DNA of 64,000 nucleotides from JBEDUK01 sp963781595 (GTDB lineage: Bacteria > Actinomycetota > UBA4738): contig CAWAGG010000006.1 of NCBI GenBank assembly GCA_963781595.1, positions 868,001 to 932,000 on the forward strand, given 5' to 3'. Below the pieces are notes generated by a model, which did no database searches, was not told the origin of the DNA, and was given only the letters and a program-made list of their open reading frames with translations. Positions 7,935 through 18,479 of this stretch are shown here, piece after piece (within the stretch, counting starts at the first letter, position 1; each line of letters starts with the position of its first letter). A program made the position numbers and the translations under genes.

Positions 7935-7971
7935 CCGAGGGCCGCGTGAACGGTCCTCGCGCGAGGCCCGG

Positions 7972-7977
7972 TACGCT
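7972..7977 (+). promoter_or_regulatory. -10 box TACGCT, leaderless start
   Basis: TACGCT ends 10 nt before the ATG of the FAD oxidoreductase gene. Confidence 0.45.
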
Positions 7978-7987
7978 GCTGCACGGC

Positions 7988-9421
7988 ATGGCCTGGACCG
8001 AACCGATCGTCGTTCCGCCGGGACACCGGGCGTGGTGGCTCCGCGAAGCCCTCGCGGCCGACCCGGGAGAGCCATGCCCGCCGTTGTCGGGTGAGACCAG
8101 CGCGGACGTCCTCGTGATCGGCGGTGGCTACACGGGCCTGTGGACGGCCTGGTACCTGAAAGAGCTGGAACCCGGCGCCGACGTCGTCGTCCTGGAACAG
8201 GACATCTGCGGCGGTGGGCCGTCCGGGCGCAACGGCGGGTTCGTCACCGGCTGGTGGGACGAGCTCCCGGACCTCGTCGAGCTCTACGGCCCGAACGGCG
8301 CCACGGCGACGGCGCACGTGCTCGGCGAGGCGATCACCGCGATCGGCCGGTGGTGCGACGAACACGGCGTCGACGCGTGGTTCGGTAGAGGCGGGTACGT
8401 CACGACGGCCTGCTCCGCCGGGCAGGAGGGGTTCGAGCGCGAAGGCGTCCGCCTAGCCGGCGAGCTCGGCGTCGGCGACGAGTACGTGGCGCTCGGCCGG
8501 GACGAGGTCCGGGCCAGGTGCCACTCGCCGGCCTTCGGCGCGGGCGTGCTGATGCGCGACGGGGGGACGGTCCAGCCGGCCCGGCTCGCGCGCGGCCTGC
8601 GACGCGTGTTGCTCGAGCGCGGCGTGCGCATCTTCGAGCACACGCCGGTCCGCCGGTTCCGGGCCGGGCCGCCGGCCGAGGCCGAGACGCCGGCCGGTCG
8701 GGCGAGCGCACCACGCGCGATCGTCGCCGCCGGGGCCTGGACGGCCGGATGGCCGGGGTTCCGGCGCCGGCTCGCGACGTGGACGAGCCACATCGTCCTC
8801 ACGGCGCCCGCGCCGAAGCGCCTCGATGCGATCGGGTGGACCGGGGGCGAGTGCATCACGGACGCGCGGACGACCGTCCAGTACTTCCGCACGACGCCCG
8901 ACGGCCGGGTCGCCTTCGGCGGTGGCGGCGGTCGGGTGGCGTCGCCCACGCGGCTGGGTCCGGCGGCCGACCATGACCCGGTGTCGATCGAACGCGCCGC
9001 GGCGGGCCTGCGGCGGCTGTTCCCGTCGTTCGCCGACGTGCCGATCGACGACGCATGGGGAGGGCCGATCGACGTCTCCCCGACGCACCTGCCGTTCTTC
9101 GGGACCGGATCGAGCGGGAACGTGCACCACGGGCTCGGGTACTCGGGCAACGGGGTCGGGCCGTGCGCGGTCGGAGGGCGGATCCTCGCGCGCCTCGCCC
9201 TGGGCGTCGACGACGGATGGACGCGGCTGCCGATCGTCGACCCGGAGCCGCGCCGGTTCCCGCCGGAGCCCCTGAAGACGATCGGCGCCAGGCTGGTCCG
9301 GGAAGCGGTCGTTCGAACGGAACAGGCCCAGGACGATGGGCGCCACGCGTCGTTCGCGGTCCGGCAGGCGGCGCGCGTGCCGCGACGGATGGGCTACCGT
9401 CTCGGGCCGGAGGACGCGTGA
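7988..9421 (+). CDS. FAD-dependent amino-acid oxidase-like protein (DAO family)
   Basis: A flavoenzyme of 477 residues in the DAO family (glycine, D-amino acid or gamma-glutamylputrescine oxidases). The Rossmann dinucleotide motif VLVIGGGYTGLWTAWYL lies at about residues 41-57, followed by VVVLEQD and the GPSGRNGGFVTGWW segment that family members place next to the flavin. Near the C-terminus, GLGYSGNGVGPCAVGGRI is the second FAD contact. The N-terminal WTEP...WWLREAL part resembles PuuB-like enzymes. ATG 7988 was chosen for its position 10 nt after a TACGCT box; an upstream ATG overlaps the globin stop. The DNA glycosylase gene overlaps its stop by 4 nt (GTGA), indicating translational coupling. 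Confidence 0.85.
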   Translation: MAWTEPIVVPPGHRAWWLREALAADPGEPCPPLSGETSADVLVIGGGYTGLWTAWYLKELEPGADVVVLEQDICGGGPSGRNGGFVTGWWDELPDLVELYGPNGATATAHVLGEAITAIGRWCDEHGVDAWFGRGGYVTTACSAGQEGFEREGVRLAGELGVGDEYVALGRDEVRARCHSPAFGAGVLMRDGGTVQPARLARGLRRVLLERGVRIFEHTPVRRFRAGPPAEAETPAGRASAPRAIVAAGAWTAGWPGFRRRLATWTSHIVLTAPAPKRLDAIGWTGGECITDARTTVQYFRTTPDGRVAFGGGGGRVASPTRLGPAADHDPVSIERAAAGLRRLFPSFADVPIDDAWGGPIDVSPTHLPFFGTGSSGNVHHGLGYSGNGVGPCAVGGRILARLALGVDDGWTRLPIVDPEPRRFPPEPLKTIGARLVREAVVRTEQAQDDGRHASFAVRQAARVPRRMGYRLGPEDA

Positions 9422-10362
9422 GCGCCGGGCTCGGGTTCGATCTCATCGGTCCGGGCGGCGAGCCGGTCGACCTGTGGCGGACGATCGTCTCGCACGGGAT
9501 GAGTGACCTGCCGCCGTTCGATGTGGACGAGGGAACACGTGCGGTGCGGGTCACGCTGCAGATCGGAGGCATCGGGCCACGGACCGTGACGATCGACGCC
9601 GCGGCCGGTCGCGCGGTCGTCGGCGTCGTCGGCACGCGGCCGCCCGGAGGGCGGAACGCCGAACGGGTGGTGGAGGCAGTTCGGCACGTGCTGCGGATGG
9701 ACGAGGACCTGTCCGGGTTCTACGCGCGGATCAGGGTGGACCCCGCGCTCGCCTGGGCCGCCTCGGGTGCGGGCAGGATGCTGCGCGGCCAGACGGTGTT
9801 CGAGGACGTCGTCAAGACGATCTGCACGACGAACTGCACGTGGTCGGCGACGCAGCGCATGGTGCGGGCGCTGGTCGAGCACCTCGGGGACGAGGCGCCG
9901 GGAGCGCCCCGCGCCGGCTGGCTGGGGCGCACGTTCCCAACGGCCACGGCCATGGCGGAAGCGCCGGGATCGTTCTACCGAGGCGTCGCGAAGGCCGGGT
10001 ACCGGGGCGCGTACCTGATCGCGCTCGCGCGTTCGGTCGCGGCCGGCGAGCTGGACCTGGAAGCGATGGCCTCGGATGCGCCGCACCCGCTCGACGACGA
10101 CGAGGTCGAGAGAACGCTCCTGGGGCTCCCCGGCGTGGGGCCGTACGCGGCCGCGCACGTGATGATGACGCTCGGGCGGCATTCGAGGCTGATCCTCGAT
10201 TCGTGGACTCGGCCGACGTACGCGAGGTGCCTCGGGAGGAAGCGACCGCCGTCCGACGCGACGATCCGGCGACGGTTCGCGCGATACCGGGAGCACGCCG
10301 GCCTCGCGTTCTGGTTGTTCCTCACGGAGGACTGGGTCGAAGAGCCGCCGCCGGAGGTATGA
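9418..10362 (+). CDS. HhH-GPD DNA glycosylase (AlkA/Ogg-like)
   Basis: A base-excision repair glycosylase of 314 residues. It has a divergent N-terminal domain, then the helix-hairpin-helix LLGLPGVGPYAAAHVMMTLG and the catalytic aspartate in LILDSWTRPTYA (the GPD aspartate). No cysteine cluster of the MutY/Nth kind follows, which places it with the 3-methyladenine/8-oxoguanine glycosylases rather than endonuclease III. Its start GTG overlaps the stop of the oxidoreductase gene by 4 nt. The damaged base it removes cannot be read from sequence. Confidence 0.85.
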   Translation: MSAGLGFDLIGPGGEPVDLWRTIVSHGMSDLPPFDVDEGTRAVRVTLQIGGIGPRTVTIDAAAGRAVVGVVGTRPPGGRNAERVVEAVRHVLRMDEDLSGFYARIRVDPALAWAASGAGRMLRGQTVFEDVVKTICTTNCTWSATQRMVRALVEHLGDEAPGAPRAGWLGRTFPTATAMAEAPGSFYRGVAKAGYRGAYLIALARSVAAGELDLEAMASDAPHPLDDDEVERTLLGLPGVGPYAAAHVMMTLGRHSRLILDSWTRPTYARCLGRKRPPSDATIRRRFARYREHAGLAFWLFLTEDWVEEPPPEV

Positions 10363-10415
10363 GCCCGTTCGCACCGGATGCGGGATCGTTCGACGGAACG
10401 AGCCCGAGCGACCGG

Positions 10416-10476
10416 TACACTGGTCGGGCGTCGCCGACCGGTTGGCGCAACCCTTCGGACCAAGCAGGGAGCCGCT
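10416..10476 (+). promoter_or_regulatory. typA promoter -10 box and 5' leader
   Basis: TACACT at 10416-10421 predicts a transcription start near 10428 and a leader of about 49 nt. The leader ends in AGGGAG, 6 nt before the TTG start, so this gene uses a ribosome binding site, unlike the leaderless genes around it. Confidence 0.5.
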
Positions 10477-12318
<1,842 letters not shown>

Positions 12319-12321
12319 CCG

Positions 12322-13672
12322 TCAGTCGGCCGTCGCGGTCGGCGCGGCGAGCAGGTCCTCAGCCTCGCGCATGTACGCGGTTGCGCCCACCGAACGGTGG
12401 AACACCAGGGCCTTCCGCAGCTGGACGTGCCCCTCCTCCGTTCGACCCCGCTCGATCAGCTCACGCCCAGCTCGCAGGCGCGTGTACGCCTCCGCCGCCT
12501 GGCTCCGGAGGCGCTTCAACGCATCGGCACCCGCGAGCGGATCGTCGTGCAGCACCGCGGCCGCTGCCGCGATCCACGGCGTGGCCACCACAGTCGCGAG
12601 GGCCGCATCCACCTCGTCCGCACGATCGAGGTCTCGTGCCAGCCATGCCAGGCTGATCAGTCCCTCCCCGATGTTCTCCTCTTGCACCCTGGACAGCTGG
12701 GAGCTGCCCATCTCCAGCACCTGCGAGAGCAACCTCGCCGCACCCTCCGTGTCGCCGGCGATGGCGAGGATCCGGGCGCGCGTGACGAGCGCCGGCACGA
12801 GCAGCTGCGCGTCCTTCGTCGTAGATGCCACCTCGACCGCCTGCCGGCTGTCGGCGAGCGCTCCCTCGATGTCTCCCCTCGCGTCTCGGATCAGGGCGCG
12901 CCGGCCGCGCATCGACGGTTCCATGTAGAAGGGGAAGCCGGCGTCGATCCGTGCGAGGTCCTGGTCGAGCAATGAGAGGGCGTCGTCCCACCGGCCATGG
13001 ACGTACGCGGCCTCGCTCTCGTTCGACGCGAGCCATCGACGGTTCCCCTGGGTGCCGAAGCGAACGACCCGATCGCGGAAGGCGTCCATCGTCGCATCGA
13101 ACTCATCGATGAGGCCGAGGTAGAGCTGTGCGTTGGCCAGGTTGTTCGTCGCCACCATGAACTCGAACAGATCGCCGGCCTCGAGGGCCACCTCGATCGC
13201 CTGGGCGCTGTCGGACAGACCACCGGCGTCTCCGTCGAGGACGCGAGAGATCCCGACCACATCCAGGAGTCGTGCTCGCTCAGGTCCGAGTCCCAGCTCC
13301 TCCACGATCGGCAGTGCCTCACGGGCCAGGTCGATCGCCTGACGGTGCTCGCTGGCCAGCATGTGGTACGCGCTGCGGGCAACGAGCGCCTTCGCGCGCA
13401 TGGGCGAGTCCCGCATCCCTTCGGTCAAGGCGAGCGCCCGATCGATCGACCCGTAGGCGCGGTCGCGCTCGCCGCGGAAGAAGAACGATCGAGACAGATC
13501 GATCGCGGCCTCGGTCGCCCGCTCCCGTTCCTCAGCCGCCTCGAACCGCTCCACAGCTTCGGTCAGGAGGTCCGTTCCCGTGCCATCCACGGAGAACCGC
13601 GCCCGACCGCACGCCGCGAGCAGCTCGGCCCGCTCCAGATCATCCTTCGGGAACAGCCCAAGCGCGCGACTC
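12322..13672 (-). pseudogene. TPR C-terminal remnant of a broken cyclase/ATPase/TPR gene
   Basis: About 449 codons of helical repeat (TPR-like) sequence. It is the continuation of the gene upstream (13640-15514), but in another frame. At 13661-13675 the upstream frame reads GRIEDHAE and then ends in an unrelated tail, while this frame continues with RALGLFPKDDLERAELL, exactly what follows in intact paralogues. Compared with the paralogue at 38155-41625, about 50 residues (VLAHHYETAL to the start of RALELLP) are missing at the junction, so a deletion of roughly 150 nt also changed the frame. No canonical start or ribosome site for separate translation is visible near the junction. It could still be expressed by frameshifting or re-initiation. 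Confidence 0.75.
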
Positions 13673-15514
13673 CGCGTGGTCCTCGATCCGCCCGAGCGAC
13701 TCGATCCATTGCGCCGCGGCCCGGTGCTTCTCGGATCTGGCCCTGCGCGGGATCTGCGCGTAGGCGACGTCGCGGAGCAGGACATGCTGGAAGGCGTATT
13801 CCTCCTCGCCCGTGACCGACGAACGGCGAGCCCGGCGCACGAATCCCTTCCGCTCGAGCCCGTGGAGGACGTCCTCGGCCCTCCAGCGCGGAGGGCTCCC
13901 CAGCGCCTCCAGGGCTCCGAGCCAGAACACCTTTCCCACGACGGAGGCCGCCTGGAGCATCCCCTTCTCCTCGCCGCTCAACCCGTCCAGCCGCGCCGCG
14001 ACGATCCCCTGGATCGAACCGGGGAGTTCCTCCAGCCCGCCGCGTTCGAGCAGCATGCGCGCGTACTGCTCGGCGTAGAGGGGATTCCCGCCGGCTCGCG
14101 CAAGGAGCGTGTCCTTCGTCTCGGGGTCGAGCTCCGCGCGTTCGAGGAGCGCCGACGCGAGGTCGGCGGTGTCCTCGTCAGGGAGCGGAGCCAGCGACAC
14201 CGCCAGCGCGTTCGTCTTGCCGCCGCCCCATCCGGGGCGCCGGTCCAGGAGTTCGGGCCGCGCCGTCCCCAGGACCAGGAGCGGAACGCCGGTCGCCCAA
14301 TCGACGAGCTGGTCGATGAAGTCGAGCAACGCCTGGTCGGCCCAGTGCAGGTCCTCGAACACCAACACGAGCGGGCGGAACTCCGCCAGGGCCTCCAGGA
14401 AACGCCGCCACACCGCGAAGCTCTGGTCGAGGCGTTCGGCGGTGAGGTCCACGTGGGTCTCGAGCCCCACCAGCGGCCGGAGGGACTCCGCGACCCACCT
14501 GGCCTCGGTGTCGTCGGGGACCACCGAACGGATCGCGCGGTCCAGCTTCGCCTCGACCTCGCCAACCGGGTCGCTCTCGAGCACGCCGGCCTGAGCCTTG
14601 ATCATCTCGCCGAGCGCCCAGAAGGTGACGCCCTCGCCGTAGGGCAGGCAGCGGCCCTGACGCCAGAGCACGAGCACGCCCGGATCGCGGTCGACGGCCT
14701 GGAAGAACTCGGCCACCAGGCGGCTCTTCCCGATCCCCGGCACGCCCACGAGCGTCAGCAGCTGAGGTCCGCGCTCCTCGATCACCCGCGCTAGCGTCGT
14801 TTCCAGCAGGGCAAGCTCCCGAGAGCGTCCGACGAACGGTCCGGTCGGTCGCTCGGCGAGATCCACACCGTACCGCGACCGAGCCTGGACGGCTTCCCAG
14901 ACGCGGATGGGCTGTTCCTTCCCTTTCGCGACGACGTCCGGCGCGGGCCGGAACTCGATCACGTGCGAGGTCGCGCGCTGCGTCGCGTCGCCGACCAGGA
15001 TCCCGTTGACGGGCGCGGCCGTCTGGATCCGGGCCGCGGTGTTGACGACGTCGCCGGTCGCCATGCCCTCGCCCTCGAGTGGGCGCGCCTCGACCCTGAC
15101 GAGCGCCTCGCCGGTGTTGATCCCGATCCGGACCTGGAGGTCGTCGCCGTCCCGCGTGACCCAGTCGCGGATAGCCAGCGCCGCCCGGACGGCGCGTTCG
15201 GCGTCGTCCTCGTGCGCGACCGGCGCTCCGAACAGGCCCATGACCGCGTCGCCGATGAACTTCTCGACCGTGCCGCCGAAGCGTTCGAGCTCGGCGCGGA
15301 GCCGCGCGTGGTACGGGGCGACGAAGGCGCGGACCTCCTCGGGATCCAACCGCTCGGACCGCGCCGTGAACCCGACGAGGTCGCAGAAGAGCGCGGTGAC
15401 GACCTTCCGTTCCTCCCGGCGCTCTCCCGACGGAACGTCGAGCGGAGTTCCGCACGCGTTGCAGAACCGGGCATCCGGCGCGTTCGGGTGGCCGCAGTTG
15501 GGACATGCCAGCAT
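13640..15514 (-). CDS. zinc-ribbon/class III nucleotidyl cyclase/ATPase protein, truncated
   Basis: A large signalling protein of 624 residues. An N-terminal zinc ribbon has C4, C7, C18 and C21. A class III adenylate/guanylate cyclase domain (about 30-195) carries both metal aspartates (LFCDLVGFT, EKFIGDAV), the lysine of EKFIGD, and the N and R of VNTAAR, so it looks catalytically complete. An AAA/STAND-type ATPase follows with Walker A GVPGIGKS (about 256) and Walker B VLVFEDLHWAD. The frame stops at 13640, just before the TPR region that homologues have (see 12322-13672). Start: ATG 15514, 7 nt behind TACGCT (leaderless). It is a paralogue of the genes at 35223, 38155 and 41677. Confidence 0.88.
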   Translation of the reverse strand: MLACPNCGHPNAPDARFCNACGTPLDVPSGERREERKVVTALFCDLVGFTARSERLDPEEVRAFVAPYHARLRAELERFGGTVEKFIGDAVMGLFGAPVAHEDDAERAVRAALAIRDWVTRDGDDLQVRIGINTGEALVRVEARPLEGEGMATGDVVNTAARIQTAAPVNGILVGDATQRATSHVIEFRPAPDVVAKGKEQPIRVWEAVQARSRYGVDLAERPTGPFVGRSRELALLETTLARVIEERGPQLLTLVGVPGIGKSRLVAEFFQAVDRDPGVLVLWRQGRCLPYGEGVTFWALGEMIKAQAGVLESDPVGEVEAKLDRAIRSVVPDDTEARWVAESLRPLVGLETHVDLTAERLDQSFAVWRRFLEALAEFRPLVLVFEDLHWADQALLDFIDQLVDWATGVPLLVLGTARPELLDRRPGWGGGKTNALAVSLAPLPDEDTADLASALLERAELDPETKDTLLARAGGNPLYAEQYARMLLERGGLEELPGSIQGIVAARLDGLSGEEKGMLQAASVVGKVFWLGALEALGSPPRWRAEDVLHGLERKGFVRRARRSSVTGEEEYAFQHVLLRDVAYAQIPRRARSEKHRAAAQWIESLGRIEDHAESRAWAVPEG

Positions 15515-15521
15515 GCGCTGA

Positions 15522-15527
15522 AGCGTA
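15522..15527 (-). promoter_or_regulatory. -10 box TACGCT, leaderless start
   Basis: On the minus strand TACGCT ends 7 nt before the ATG of the cyclase/ATPase gene. Confidence 0.5.
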
Positions 15528-15572
15528 GGCCCGCGTGCGGCGACCGACCACCGTCGCCGCAGGCTGCGGGCT

Positions 15573-15601
15573 TTGCGCCGAGCCGGCTTGGCGAATAGAA
15601 T
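15573..15601 (+). promoter_or_regulatory. promoter of the ABC-exporter/TetR operon
   Basis: TTGCGC at 15573-15578, a 17-nt spacer and TAGAAT at 15596-15601 form a good sigma-70-type promoter. The predicted start is near 15608, in the centre of the operator palindrome that follows. The leader is about 50 nt and ends in a GGGAGG ribosome site. Confidence 0.65.
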
Positions 15602-15620
15602 TCAACGACCGTTGAATTCT
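15597..15620 (+). promoter_or_regulatory. TetR-type operator palindrome
   Basis: Perfect inverted repeat: AGAATTCAACG (15597-15607), centre AC, then CGTTGAATTCT (15610-15620). It overlaps the -10 box and the predicted transcription start of the ABC operon, where a bound repressor would block polymerase. TetR-family operators of the TTCAAC...GTTGAA kind are well known. The natural ligand-binding regulator is the TetR protein encoded as the last gene of the same operon (18476-19084), implying autoregulation. Confidence 0.8.
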
Positions 15621-15658
15621 GGGAGGGACCCTCGGAACGGCCGGACGGGAGGCAGCAT

Positions 15659-16714
15659 ATGTGGGCGATCGTGATGAAGGAGTTCCGCGAGCTCCGACGT
15701 GACCGACGAACGCTCGCGATGATCATCGTTCTGCCGCTCGTGTTGCTCGTGGTCTTCGGCTACGCGGCGAGCTTCGACGTCACGAAGGTCAGGACCTGGG
15801 TGGTCGGGCCGGCGGCACAGACGGTCGCCGACCGGCTCCCGGCCCCGTTCGTCGTCACGAACGTCGAACCGCAGGACGGGCGCGAGCAGGCCGTCGACGC
15901 GCTGCGCGACGGGAAGGCCGACGTCGTGATCGTCGCGACGCGACCGGCGGCGATCCTGGTCGATGGCTCCCAGCTGTTCATCGCGAAGGCCGTCGTCGCC
16001 GCGGCCGCGCAGCACCCGGTCCTGCCGCAACCCGAGGTCCTGTTCAACCCCGAGCTGAAGACCTCGGTCGTCATGATCCCGGCGCTCGTCGGCCTGATCC
16101 TCGTGTTCGTCGGAACGCTAACGACCAGCCTGGGCGTGGTGCGCGAACGGCAGGCCGGAACGCTGGAGCAGCTGGCCGTGATGCCGTTCCGGGCGCGGGA
16201 CGTCTTCATCGGAAAGGTCGCCCCGTACTTCTTGGTCGCGTGCATCGACATGGTGATCGTCGTCGTCGCCGGACTCGTCCTGTTCGACGTGCCGTTCCGC
16301 GGGTCGGTGCTGACGTTCGCGCTCGGATCCGTGCTGTTCCTGTTCGTCACGCTGGGGATGGGTGTGCTGATCTCGACGGTCTCGGAGAACCAGGGGCAGG
16401 CGATCCAGCTCGCGATCATGACGCTCCTGCCGCAGGTGCTCCTGTCCGGGCTGATCTTCCCGCTGTCCTCGATGGCGGTGGGCGTCCGGTGGATCGCGTT
16501 CGTGCTCCCGCTGTCGTACTTCATCCAGGTTTCGCGCGGCGTGATGATCCGCGGCACGCCGCTCGCGGCGCTCTGGTTCCCGATGCTGATGCTGACGGTG
16601 CTGGGGCTGGTCGTGTTCGGCCTCTCTATCGTCCGGTTCCGGCGGGATCTGGTCGCGTCGGCGGGCGGCGAGGTTCGAGCGAAGAAGACCCCACCGCTCC
16701 CCGAGGCCGCGTGA
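15659..16714 (+). CDS. ABC-2 type transporter permease
   Basis: Membrane subunit of an ABC exporter, 351 residues. An N-terminal membrane anchor (about residues 18-37) is followed by an extracytoplasmic domain (about 40-135) and five hydrophobic segments between about 140 and 335, the usual ABC-2 permease layout (YhhJ/YbhS type). The stretch LGVVRERQAGTLEQLAVMPFRARDVFIGK is the family's cytoplasmic coupling region. It is preceded by GGGAGG at good spacing. It forms an operon with two ATP-binding genes and a tetR, each overlapping the previous one by 1-4 nt. Such sets usually export drugs or lipophilic compounds. Confidence 0.92.
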   Translation: MWAIVMKEFRELRRDRRTLAMIIVLPLVLLVVFGYAASFDVTKVRTWVVGPAAQTVADRLPAPFVVTNVEPQDGREQAVDALRDGKADVVIVATRPAAILVDGSQLFIAKAVVAAAAQHPVLPQPEVLFNPELKTSVVMIPALVGLILVFVGTLTTSLGVVRERQAGTLEQLAVMPFRARDVFIGKVAPYFLVACIDMVIVVVAGLVLFDVPFRGSVLTFALGSVLFLFVTLGMGVLISTVSENQGQAIQLAIMTLLPQVLLSGLIFPLSSMAVGVRWIAFVLPLSYFIQVSRGVMIRGTPLAALWFPMLMLTVLGLVVFGLSIVRFRRDLVASAGGEVRAKKTPPLPEAA

Positions 16715-17565
16715 TGGTCTGGGGGGTCGAGGACCTGCGGGTCGACTTCGGGCACCGGCGCGCGCTGGACGGCGTCACGCTGGACGTGCCGAACGGCTCC
16801 GTGATCGGCGTGATCGGCGGGGACGGCGCGGGGAAGACGACGCTGCTTCGAGCGCTCGCGGGCGCGTCCTCGCCCACCTCCGGCGTCGTGCGTCGCCCGC
16901 CGCCCGAGCGCATCGGGTACATGTCGGCCGGGCCGGGCGTGTACCTGGACCTGTCGGTGTCGGAGAACCTCTCGTTCGTCGCGACGGCGTACGGGCTCTC
17001 GCGCGAGCGGTCAGCCGAGCGGCAGGAGCCGCTCCTCGCGCGGACGGGGCTCGGCGAGGCCCGCGACCGGTTGGCTGGGCAGCTGTCCGGCGGCATGCGC
17101 CAGAAGCTGGCCCTGGCGATGGCGCTCCTGCCGGCGCCCGATCTGTTGGTGCTGGACGAGCCGACCACGGGCGTCGACCCGGTGAGCCGGCTTGACCTGT
17201 GGCGTCTCGCCGCCGCCGCCGCGGCGGCGGGTGCGGCCGTCGCGTTCTCCACGACGTACGTCGACGAGGCCGAACGCGCCGAACGCGTGCTCGTGCTCCA
17301 CGAGGGCCGGCCGCTCGCCTCCGGGTCGGCGGACGACATCATCGCGAGCACCCCGGGCGCCGTCGTGGCGTCCAGCATCAGGCCCGAGGGCCTCGAGGCG
17401 TGGCGACGCGGCGCCGGTTGGCGCGCGTGGTCGCCCGACGGGCATGTGCCGAACGATGCCGAGCGGGCGACCGTCGATCTGGAGGACGCGATGATCGTGC
17501 TCGAGCTCGCCGCAGCCGCGAGGGCTCCGGACGCCGCGAGCGTGCGTGCGCAGGTGCCCGCATGA
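16714..17565 (+). CDS. ABC transporter ATP-binding protein (first of two)
   Basis: Nucleotide-binding subunit, 283 residues. Walker A is GGDGAGKTT, the signature motif LSGGMRQK and Walker B LLVLDEPTTGVDP. The switch histidine position reads FSTTYVDEAERAE, with T in place of the usual H, so hydrolysis may be altered at that site. The start ATG overlaps the permease stop (TGATG); a GTG one codon upstream is the alternative. With the next gene it would form a heterodimeric ATPase for the single permease encoded here. Confidence 0.92.
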   Translation: MVWGVEDLRVDFGHRRALDGVTLDVPNGSVIGVIGGDGAGKTTLLRALAGASSPTSGVVRRPPPERIGYMSAGPGVYLDLSVSENLSFVATAYGLSRERSAERQEPLLARTGLGEARDRLAGQLSGGMRQKLALAMALLPAPDLLVLDEPTTGVDPVSRLDLWRLAAAAAAAGAAVAFSTTYVDEAERAERVLVLHEGRPLASGSADDIIASTPGAVVASSIRPEGLEAWRRGAGWRAWSPDGHVPNDAERATVDLEDAMIVLELAAAARAPDAASVRAQVPA

Positions 17566-18479
17566 AGGCGAACGGCGCCCTCGCCGAGGCGGTCGGTGCG
17601 AGCCGCAGGTTCGGCGACCTCACGGCCGTCGACGGCGTCGACCTGCGCGTGGAGCCCGGCGAGGTCGTCGGCCTGCTGGGTGCGAACGGCGCGGGCAAGA
17701 CCACGCTGATCCGGATGCTCCTCGGTCTGCTCGCCCCGACCGGCGGCCGTCTCCTGTTGTTCGGTGAGGTGCCATCGATGCGGACCCGCCGGCGCACGGG
17801 CTACCTGCCGCAGGGCCTCGGGCTGTACGACGAACTGACGGTCGACCAGAACCTCGCGTTCGTCGCCGGAGCGTTCGGCCTCCACGATGACGACACGCCG
17901 CCCCTCCCCCCGGACCTGGCGTCGGTTCGGGACGAGGTCGTCCGCGACCTCTCGCTCGGTCTGCGCCGGCGCGTCGCGTTCGCGGCGGCGCTCTCGCACC
18001 GTCCCGACCTGCTCGTGTTGGACGAGCCGACGTCCGGTGTGGAGCCGCTCGCGCGCGCCCGGCTCTGGGACACGATCCGTGAGGCCGCCGAGGGCGGCAC
18101 CGGCGTCCTGGTGACCACGCACCACATGGAGGAATCCGCCCGATGCGACCGGCTCGTGGTGATGGTGGCCGGCCGCGTGGCGGCGGCCGGGACGGTCGCC
18201 GACGTGATCGGTGAGCGAGAGGCCGTGGAGGTTCGAACCGAGGGCTGGAGCGCGGCGTTCGACGCGCTCGACGCTGCGTCGATCCCGGCGATCCTCTCCG
18301 GGCGGACGCTTCGGGCGATCGGCGGCGACGTCGCACCCGTCGAGGACGCGCTCCGTCGCGCCGGCGTCCCGGCGACGGTCGAGGCGGTTCCGGCCACGTT
18401 CGAGGAGGCGTTCGTCGCGCTGACGCTCGCGTCCCCCGCCGCCTCGTCTGGCCTGACCGCCCCGGCCGGTACGCCGTGA
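17562..18479 (+). CDS. ABC transporter ATP-binding protein (second of two)
   Basis: Second nucleotide-binding subunit, 305 residues, overlapping the previous gene by 4 nt (ATGA). Walker A is GANGAGKTT, Walker B LLVLDEPTSGVEP, and the switch region TTHHMEESARCD has the histidine. The signature motif is degenerate: RDLSLGLRRRVAFAAAL where LSGGQ is expected. The partner has a normal signature but an unusual switch residue, so the two subunits look complementary, as in asymmetric ABC ATPases with one working site. A C-terminal extension of about 80 residues has no motif. Confidence 0.9.
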   Translation: MKANGALAEAVGASRRFGDLTAVDGVDLRVEPGEVVGLLGANGAGKTTLIRMLLGLLAPTGGRLLLFGEVPSMRTRRRTGYLPQGLGLYDELTVDQNLAFVAGAFGLHDDDTPPLPPDLASVRDEVVRDLSLGLRRRVAFAAALSHRPDLLVLDEPTSGVEPLARARLWDTIREAAEGGTGVLVTTHHMEESARCDRLVVMVAGRVAAAGTVADVIGEREAVEVRTEGWSAAFDALDAASIPAILSGRTLRAIGGDVAPVEDALRRAGVPATVEAVPATFEEAFVALTLASPAASSGLTAPAGTP

